Source of the DNA: an uncultured Phascolarctobacterium sp. | Lineage (GTDB): Bacteria; Bacillota; Negativicutes; Acidaminococcales; Acidaminococcaceae | Reading direction: 5' to 3' | DNA length: 14,276 bases | Assembly: GCA_949287345.1 (NCBI GenBank) | Contig: CASEGD010000009.1 | Location: 1-14,276, forward strand | Program-made: the position numbers and the translations under genes | Notes under the pieces: model-generated | Seen by the model: the letters and a program-made list of their open reading frames with translations, nothing else | Told to the model about the DNA's origin: nothing | The model's database searches: none | Shown: piece by piece, positions 1 to 4,325 of the stretch | Numbering within the stretch: position 1 is the stretch's first letter | Layout of the letters: every line of letters starts with the position of its first letter

Positions 1-201
1 GAAAGCGTCGTGCCTAAAATTGCCGAACTGCGCAAAATGGCAGACGCCAAAGGCTTAAGCCTTGATATCCAGGTAGACGGCGGCATTAACGCCGAAACAA
101 GCAAAATTGTGCGCGAAGCAGGCGCCAATATTTTGGTGGCTGGTAGCTACGTCTATGGCGCAGAAGACACCGCCGCAGCCATTGCAAGTTTGAGAGAGTA
201 A
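1..201 (+). CDS. rpe: Ribulose-phosphate 3-epimerase, C-terminal part (5' end outside window)
   Basis: This is the last 66 codons of a ribulose-5-phosphate 3-epimerase, the cytosolic TIM-barrel enzyme that interconverts ribulose-5-phosphate and xylulose-5-phosphate in the pentose phosphate pathway. The reading frame is open from base 1 and ends at TAA 199-201. The segment carries the family's QVDGGIN motif, whose Asp is a catalytic acid/base residue, then the phosphate-binding segment AGANILVAGSYVYG and a C-terminal helix ending SLRE. That is the expected C-terminus for the roughly 215-residue family. The GTG at base 10 is an internal Val codon, not a start. A strong terminator begins 23 bases after the stop, so this is the last gene of its transcript. 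Metal ligands and the N-terminal half are outside the window. Confidence 0.93.
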   Translation, partial: ESVVPKIAELRKMADAKGLSLDIQVDGGINAETSKIVREAGANILVAGSYVYGAEDTAAAIASLRE

Positions 202-223
202 GAAAAATAAGTTAATAAAACTA

Positions 224-259
224 AAACCTCCCCGTACAAAAGTGCGGGGAGGTTTGTTT
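224..259 (+). terminator. Rho-independent terminator after rpe
   Basis: A 13-bp stem (225-237 with 242-254, one G-U pair) closes an AAAA loop and is followed by a T-rich stretch (TTTGTTTG). The stem is GC-rich (CCTCCCCG / CGGGGAGG), and it follows the rpe stop by 23 bases. Confidence 0.92.
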
Positions 260-283
260 GTAATGCGGTTAAAACTTAAATTA

Positions 284-317
284 AAAGATAGCAAACAAAA
301 GTTTGTTCGCTATCTTT
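284..317 (+). repeat. Inverted repeat (hairpin) upstream of the toxin promoter
   Basis: AAAGATAGC at 284-292 is perfectly complementary to GCTATCTTT at 309-317. More A-T pairs extend inward with one mismatch. The right arm ends inside the -35 element (315-320) of the toxin promoter. It could be a second terminator for rpe readthrough, insulating the downstream module, or an operator. The sequence does not decide between these. Confidence 0.5.
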
Positions 318-343
318 ACAGGTTTATAATTTTCTGTTAGAAT
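315..343 (+). promoter_or_regulatory. Promoter of the small-toxin mRNA
   Basis: TTTACA (315-320), a 17-base spacer and TAGAAT (338-343), preceded by TG one base upstream (extended -10). The predicted transcript starts near base 350 and has a leader of about 110 bases before the toxin start codon. Confidence 0.8.
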
Positions 344-376
344 AATAAAGCAAATGTGCTGCCATAACGGTAGGCG

Positions 377-459
377 GTTAGCCCTCCAACGGAGGGACTG
401 TAACCCTCCGATAAATAGAAATCCGATTTGCCGGAAATACTATTAAGGAGGGGGATAGT
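377..459 (+). promoter_or_regulatory. Structured leader of the toxin mRNA with sequestered ribosome binding site
   Basis: GGTTA (376-380) can pair with TAACC (401-405) around an inner hairpin CCCTCC (382-387) / GGAGGG (391-396). A second CCCTCC (404-409) is complementary to the core of the Shine-Dalgarno stretch AAGGAGGGGG (445-454). In addition TACTAT (438-443) pairs with ATAGTA (455-460), putting the ribosome binding site in an 11-base loop and the A of the start codon in the stem. Tight control of translation by leader folding is typical of type I toxin mRNAs. The pairings are seen in the sequence; their effect is inferred. Confidence 0.55.
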
Positions 460-558
460 ATGGATGTTATTGATTTTTTAGCCATAATAGGTTATACAGT
501 AACAATTTTTTCTATTGGTTATACCTTTGGAAAAGATTTTGCCAGAAAACAGAAATAA
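460..558 (+). CDS. Small hydrophobic membrane peptide, probable type I (holin-like/Fst-like) toxin
   Basis: The gene encodes a 32-residue peptide. It starts MDVIDFLAIIGY, has one predicted transmembrane segment (about residues 5-23) and ends in a charged tail, GKDFARKQK. This is the size and layout of Firmicute type I toxins (Fst/Ldr, TxpA and putative holin-like toxin families), which insert in the inner membrane and dissipate its potential. I cannot assign it to one family by sequence. The start is ATG 460, with a very strong Shine-Dalgarno sequence 5-10 bases upstream. The TAA stop (556-558) lies inside the left arm of the terminator, as in other compact toxin mRNAs. A convergent promoter at 656-683 makes an antisense RNA over the 3' end. 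Alternative: a small membrane protein with no toxic role. Its dedicated promoter, leader and antisense RNA argue for a toxin. Confidence 0.72.
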   Translation: MDVIDFLAIIGYTVTIFSIGYTFGKDFARKQK

Positions 559-594
559 ACCGCCACAGCCTGACAAACTTAGCGGTTTATTTCT
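551..594. terminator. Bidirectional terminator shared by toxin mRNA and antisense RNA
   Basis: A perfect 13-bp inverted repeat (551-563 with 582-594) closes an 18-base loop. The stem begins with A/T pairs on each side, so both strands end in a U-rich arm and it can work in either direction. The two RNAs are fully complementary here, so their loops can also start duplex formation by kissing contacts. Confidence 0.75.
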
Positions 595-648
595 ATAAAC
601 ACTAATTTTAAATTGGGCTAACCGTCTATCGGCAGCCATTTGCATTTC
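551..648 (-). ncRNA. Predicted antisense antitoxin RNA of the type I module
   Basis: A minus-strand transcript of about 98 bases is predicted from near 648 to the shared hairpin. It contains no convincing open reading frame. Its 3' part overlaps the last toxin codons and the terminator. Its first 29 bases (643 down to 615) closely match the first 35 bases of the toxin mRNA (350-384) and can fold into a 5' hairpin, GGCT/AGCC with CCG/CGG. The role as RNA antitoxin follows from the arrangement, which resembles the convergent RNA I/RNA II layout of the pAD1 par (Fst) locus. Expression is not shown by the sequence. Confidence 0.65.
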
Positions 649-655
649 TATAATT

Positions 656-683
656 ATTATAACAAACAAAACCAAAAAGTCAA
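656..683 (-). promoter_or_regulatory. Promoter of the antisense RNA
   Basis: Read on the minus strand: TTGACT (683-678), a 16-base spacer and a consensus TATAAT (661-656) with an upstream TG (extended -10). It is a better match to consensus than the toxin promoter, as expected if the antitoxin RNA is made in excess. Confidence 0.8.
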
Positions 684-724
684 ATAACATAAAACCCGGT
701 AATTAAAAATAAAACAGCAAAAGT

Positions 725-772
725 AAAACCGAATGTCAACACAAAAAAAGTGAGGGCGTTCGGTTTTTTATT
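725..772 (+). terminator. Intrinsic terminator-like hairpin with no assigned gene
   Basis: AAAACCGAA (725-733) pairs with TTCGGTTTT (759-767). Four more pairs, two of them G-U, follow, then two mismatches and a 3-bp upper stem (740-742 with 750-752) around an A7 loop. TTTTTTATTTT runs on from the right arm. No recognised gene ends here. It may back up the toxin terminator or end an unseen small RNA. Confidence 0.6.
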
Positions 773-867
773 TTACACCAAAAGCAACTTGCCAAATAAA
801 ACAAACGGTAAAGCACAAAAGTAAATTTTGGGGCAAACAAGCCTTTGGCTGATAAAACTTGGCATAA

Positions 868-914
868 AGAAAAAATAAGAAGGCGTGCCCTTTGGGTACG
901 CCCTTATTTTTTCT
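868..914. terminator. Strong bidirectional terminator hairpin
   Basis: AGAAAAAATAAG (868-879) is exactly complementary to CTTATTTTTTCT (903-914). Above an AA bulge, GGCGT pairs with ACGCC and GCCC with GGGT, closing a TTT loop. The A/T arms supply a U-tract on either strand. No gene is recognised immediately on either side. It separates the toxin module from the autotransporter promoter. Confidence 0.7.
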
Positions 915-1064
915 CCTTGTTCCTTACACAGGCCAAACTAAATAAACGTAGTATAGCATTGCAAACTGGTTATACTGCGGACAGCGAGAGCAGAACCCAA
1001 CTGCGGTAGTAAAAAAGTTACCACAAGACCTGAAAAAGTAAATGTCATTTCTATGGTTGTAGTC
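915..1064. other. Stretch without a recognisable gene
   Basis: Between the 868-914 hairpin and the autotransporter promoter I see no open reading frame with a ribosome binding site. Visible structure is limited to a repeated heptamer ACTGCGG (near 975 and 1002) and a 7-bp inverted repeat, ACAAGAC (1023-1029) / GTCTTGT (1062-1068), whose right arm overlaps the -35 element of the next promoter. Confidence 0.5.
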
Positions 1065-1092
1065 TTGTCGGGGGGGAAGTCTGTGGTATAAT
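1065..1092 (+). promoter_or_regulatory. Probable promoter of the first autotransporter
   Basis: TTGTCG (1065-1070), a 16-base spacer that includes a G-run, and TATAAT (1087-1092) with upstream TG (extended -10). The start codon lies 54 bases after the -10 element. The 7-bp inverted repeat 1023-1029/1062-1068 overlaps the -35 and could be an operator. Confidence 0.65.
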
Positions 1093-1146
1093 TTTGATAT
1101 TAAATCATAGCGCAATATGCCAAAAATTTTAAGGGAGAGATGAAAA

Positions 1147-4065
1147 ATGAGGAAAAAGCAATTATTAGCGACGCTGGTAATGCTTAGTTTAATGCAGGGA
1201 AGCGTGTATGCTGATGCTGGTGTTCACCCTTCAAAATTTGAAGGACAAGCAATAATAGTTAATAATGAACATGCTGCCGGTAATAGTGGTAGCAATCAGG
1301 ATGCCGGTTTAATATCTATGTGGAACGCTTCGACTCCAGCTGATGTAACCGTTTCTTCAATTACGATAACTAATTCTAGTCTTGATTTTAATAATTTTAC
1401 ACAACTAGGTGCTTTATATCTTGAAGGTGCCAATAAACTTGTAGTATCTGGTACAGGTGAAAATGATGGTAATGTAACTATAAATAATTTTTCGGGATCA
1501 TCAACATATGGAAATATTGCAGGTATAAGTATTTATGGTGGTGGTATTTATAAACCCAGTACACCTCCGGGTGAAAGTCCTGAACAACCTGTAGAACCTG
1601 AAGAACCAAGAGTGACGCCGATAATTGCAAAAAATTTCTATGTATCAGAAATTTCTGATACAAGCATTAGAAGTAATGGCAATACGAGCGGTATACAATT
1701 TATTAATGGAGGCACTATAGAAGCTGAACAATCTGTAGAAGTATCGAAAATTACAGGTTCTCAAAATGCTTTTGGTATTAATTTGGAAAGAGGTGAAGGA
1801 GATTCTAAAAAAGCTACGTTTGTTTCAAATACTACATCTGTTGATGATGTTCATGGAGCTTTAAATGCTAGTGGTATTCGTTTAGCAGGTGCAGAATGGA
1901 ATACTAATACAAATGTTTTAATAAAAAAGATACAGGCAGATAATGGTAATGCAGCAGGTTTATTAACAGAAAGTACAGATTATGGTGATTCTGTTACTGT
2001 AATTGATGGAATACTTGATATTAGCAATGTTAAAGGTAGTCAAATTTCATATGGCGTTTCTGCACAAAGCGGTACATTGAAAGCTAAACATTTACAAGTT
2101 AGTGATATTGGTACGGTACAACAAAATCGTATGTTAGTAAATGCTAAAGATAATGCTGTTTTAAATTTTGAAACTGCAATTTTAACACCAGAAGAATTAA
2201 ATGATGATACTGAGTTTAAATATCAGGGGAATTTTGAGGAAGATGCAAGCACTGATGCTTTTAAGATTTCATCTATTGCTGTAAGGTCAGTGTTAGGAGC
2301 AGATGTGAAATTTACATCAAATAATAATTCTTCTGTAAGAAAAGTTGTTGGGGATATAGTAGCAGGCCGTGGTTCTGAAGATGATACTGATGTAGCTGGC
2401 AAAATTAGTTTTGAAAATGGCGTAAACCAAATATACGGTGATGTTTATGCAGGCAATGGCGGTGAAATTACTATCTCACTGGGACAAGGTTCTTTTTTGG
2501 AAGGTCAGGTTGACGACTATCATGAATTAGCCAATGGAACAGCAGCAGATACTATTTTTAGAAATTCTGCATTTACAGATGATGAAGGCAATGAAATTGA
2601 CGTAACTTCTGCCGGTAAAGCAACTTTAAACATCAATGACGGCGGAAAATGGATTGCACGCGGTCAAAGCTTTGTCGATACCATAAGCCTTGATGGTGGT
2701 ATTATCGACATGAGTAAGAATGAAAATTCGTCCGTTACGGTTGAAAACCTTAAAGGCGAAGGTGGCCGGTTTATAATGCGCCTTGATACCGGCAACCATG
2801 AAAATAGCGATATGCTTTATGTAACCGGAAATTTTGAAGGTAATCATGAACTGATAATTAACAGTGATGAATTTGTAGCCAGTGAAATTACTGAAGATAA
2901 CCCGCTGCGCTTTGCAACCATTAAAGGCGATGTGAATGTTGAAAATATGAAAGCACGCGTTACGGACGCAGGCTTCTTTAACAACACTTACAACATCACC
3001 AAAGAAAGTTTTGACAAAAAACATGAAGAAAATGAAGACTATAACGGTTCCGGTAACGGACAAGGTTCGTATAAACCAGGCAATGACGTTGTAACAAGCA
3101 CTTTTGATGAAAATGACGTAAACCTTTTAATTACTGCCGAAGGCAAACAATCTCAAATCAGCGACGCAGGCCAGACTATCATCAACATGAGCCGCGCTAA
3201 CTACAGCAACGCCATCTACATGGACAGATTAAACAAACGCATGGGCGAAGCACGTTACATTAACCCCGAGGACGAACAGGGCATGTGGGTACGCCTGCGC
3301 CATGACAGAATCGGCAAAGAAGATGCTTTCCGCAGCCAGAACACAATGTACGAAATGGGCTACGACGTTAAGCAGGACTCCGACAACGGCGACCGCCGCG
3401 TAGGCTTTGCCATCGACTATATGGACGGCAAAACAGAATACCGTAACGTAGCCGGTGACGGCGACATCAAACGCTACGGCTTGTGGCTGTACGACACATG
3501 GATGGGCGACAAAGGCCACTATGCTGACTACGTATTAAAATGGGGACACCTTGAAAACGACTTTGACATTTACAACAGCCGCGGCAAAGTAAACGGCGAC
3601 TACAGCAACAACGTGTTCAGCGTAAGCGCGGAATACGGCAAAAAGAACGACATGGGCAACGACTGGTACTTTGAGCCGCAGGCACAGTTACAGCTTGCAC
3701 GCGTAACCAGCGCGGACTATGTAACCAGCCAGAACACCAAAGTAAGCCTTGACGGCATTAACAGCTTAATCGGGCGCGCAGGCTTCCGCCTTGGCAAAGA
3801 CATGGGCGAACGCAGCACGGTATATGTAAAAGCAGACGTACTGCATGAATTTTTGGGCGACCAGACCATCAGTGCGCTGGATACCACAACCAACGGCACC
3901 TACCGCGAAACCTTTGAAAACAAAGGTACATGGTATGACGTAGGCTTCGGCTTTGCAACGGCACTTGGCAAAGACAGTTATGCCTTTATGGATTTTGAAA
4001 AATCCTTCGGCAACGACAACGACGAAACCTACCAGATTAACGCCGGTGTACAATGGACGTTCTAA
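1147..4065 (+). CDS. Autotransporter with C-terminal beta-barrel domain (type Va secretion), paralogue 1
   Basis: This 972-residue protein has an outer-membrane autotransporter layout. Residues 1-22 form a signal peptide (MRKKQ, hydrophobic core, SVYA before the likely cleavage site). Residues about 23-435 are a Gly/Asn/Ser/Thr-rich passenger expected to form a beta-helix. Residues about 436-670 form a stem shared with the downstream paralogue (LEGQVDDY at 451-458). A linker helix (INMSRANYSNAIYMDRLNKR) leads into a beta-barrel from about 712 (GMWVRLRHDRIG) to the terminal Phe, ending INAGVQWTF as the BAM complex requires. No catalytic motif is visible in the passenger, so the function (adhesin, surface antigen) is unknown. 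A Pro/Glu-rich insert sits at residues 137-158. The protein has no cysteines. Passenger codons are AT-rich while barrel codons are GC-rich. The start is ATG with GGGAGAG 8-14 bases upstream; tandem TAA TAG stops end it. Confidence 0.9.
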   Translation: MRKKQLLATLVMLSLMQGSVYADAGVHPSKFEGQAIIVNNEHAAGNSGSNQDAGLISMWNASTPADVTVSSITITNSSLDFNNFTQLGALYLEGANKLVVSGTGENDGNVTINNFSGSSTYGNIAGISIYGGGIYKPSTPPGESPEQPVEPEEPRVTPIIAKNFYVSEISDTSIRSNGNTSGIQFINGGTIEAEQSVEVSKITGSQNAFGINLERGEGDSKKATFVSNTTSVDDVHGALNASGIRLAGAEWNTNTNVLIKKIQADNGNAAGLLTESTDYGDSVTVIDGILDISNVKGSQISYGVSAQSGTLKAKHLQVSDIGTVQQNRMLVNAKDNAVLNFETAILTPEELNDDTEFKYQGNFEEDASTDAFKISSIAVRSVLGADVKFTSNNNSSVRKVVGDIVAGRGSEDDTDVAGKISFENGVNQIYGDVYAGNGGEITISLGQGSFLEGQVDDYHELANGTAADTIFRNSAFTDDEGNEIDVTSAGKATLNINDGGKWIARGQSFVDTISLDGGIIDMSKNENSSVTVENLKGEGGRFIMRLDTGNHENSDMLYVTGNFEGNHELIINSDEFVASEITEDNPLRFATIKGDVNVENMKARVTDAGFFNNTYNITKESFDKKHEENEDYNGSGNGQGSYKPGNDVVTSTFDENDVNLLITAEGKQSQISDAGQTIINMSRANYSNAIYMDRLNKRMGEARYINPEDEQGMWVRLRHDRIGKEDAFRSQNTMYEMGYDVKQDSDNGDRRVGFAIDYMDGKTEYRNVAGDGDIKRYGLWLYDTWMGDKGHYADYVLKWGHLENDFDIYNSRGKVNGDYSNNVFSVSAEYGKKNDMGNDWYFEPQAQLQLARVTSADYVTSQNTKVSLDGINSLIGRAGFRLGKDMGERSTVYVKADVLHEFLGDQTISALDTTTNGTYRETFENKGTWYDVGFGFATALGKDSYAFMDFEKSFGNDNDETYQINAGVQWTF
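3967..4046 (+). repeat. 80-base exact direct repeat, copy 1 (barrel coding end)
   Basis: Bases 3967-4046 are identical to 7227-7306 in the second autotransporter. They encode the last barrel strands. The lack of even silent changes over 80 bases, within genes whose passengers are unrelated, suggests recent duplication or gene conversion. Confidence 0.9.
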
Positions 4066-4085
4066 TAGCTGAGTTAAATACAAGA

Positions 4086-4202
4086 TAAAGGCTGCACTAT
4101 TGCAACAGCGCAAAATTCCTGCGGCTCCTCCGATTCCGCCCGGGCAGCGCGCCGGACTCCCGGAGAATAACACCTTAAATTTAGCCGCCGCAGTTTTTGA
4201 CT
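4086..4202 (+). terminator. Structured 3' element and terminator of autotransporter 1 (copy 1 of a duplicated element)
   Basis: CTGCGGC (4119-4125) pairs with GCCGCAG (4187-4193), which is followed by TTTTT. The 61-base interior holds a further stem (C4140-CGGG with CCCG-G4163). The same element follows the second autotransporter (7332-7448). In the inner stem C4140/G4163 is replaced by T7386/A7409, a compensatory change that supports a real RNA fold. It is unusually long for an intrinsic terminator and may also stabilise the mRNA 3' end. Confidence 0.7.
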
Positions 4203-4281
4203 GCTGTTTTATAGCACAGCACTTTATCTTATAAAGCAGTCGAACAGTTTAAACAGCAGGGTAGTTAAAAACTGCCCTGCT
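4199..4281 (+). promoter_or_regulatory. Two tandem stem-loops in the spacer before the second autotransporter
   Basis: Stem-loop one: GACTGC (4199-4204) with GCAGTC (4236-4241), continued by TTTATA (4208-4213) with TATAAA (4230-4235) across a 3-base bulge. Stem-loop two: AGCAGGGTAGTT (4255-4266) with AACTGCCCTGCT (4270-4281), 12 bp with one G-U pair around an AAA loop. Neither has a T-tract on the plus strand. I see no convincing promoter between the terminator and the second gene; a weak TTAAAA-16-TATGCA overlaps stem-loop two. Confidence 0.45.
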
Positions 4282-4325
4282 AAAACTATGCAAAAATAAA
4301 ATTTTAGGTTAAAGGGGAGTTTATT

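Noticed and set aside
478..690. 70-codon frame on the minus strand across the toxin module
   Set aside because: It covers the antisense promoter, the shared terminator and the toxin gene. Its composition (runs of Ile, Phe and Val) is a by-product of the opposite strand, and it has no ribosome binding site.
924..1115. 63-codon minus-strand frame starting with TTG before the first autotransporter
   Set aside because: No ribosome binding site, a start inside the autotransporter leader and no recognisable sequence.
2626..3063. 145-codon minus-strand frame inside autotransporter 1
   Set aside because: Antisense shadow of the stem-coding region; the plus-strand frame has signal peptide, stem and barrel and is clearly real.
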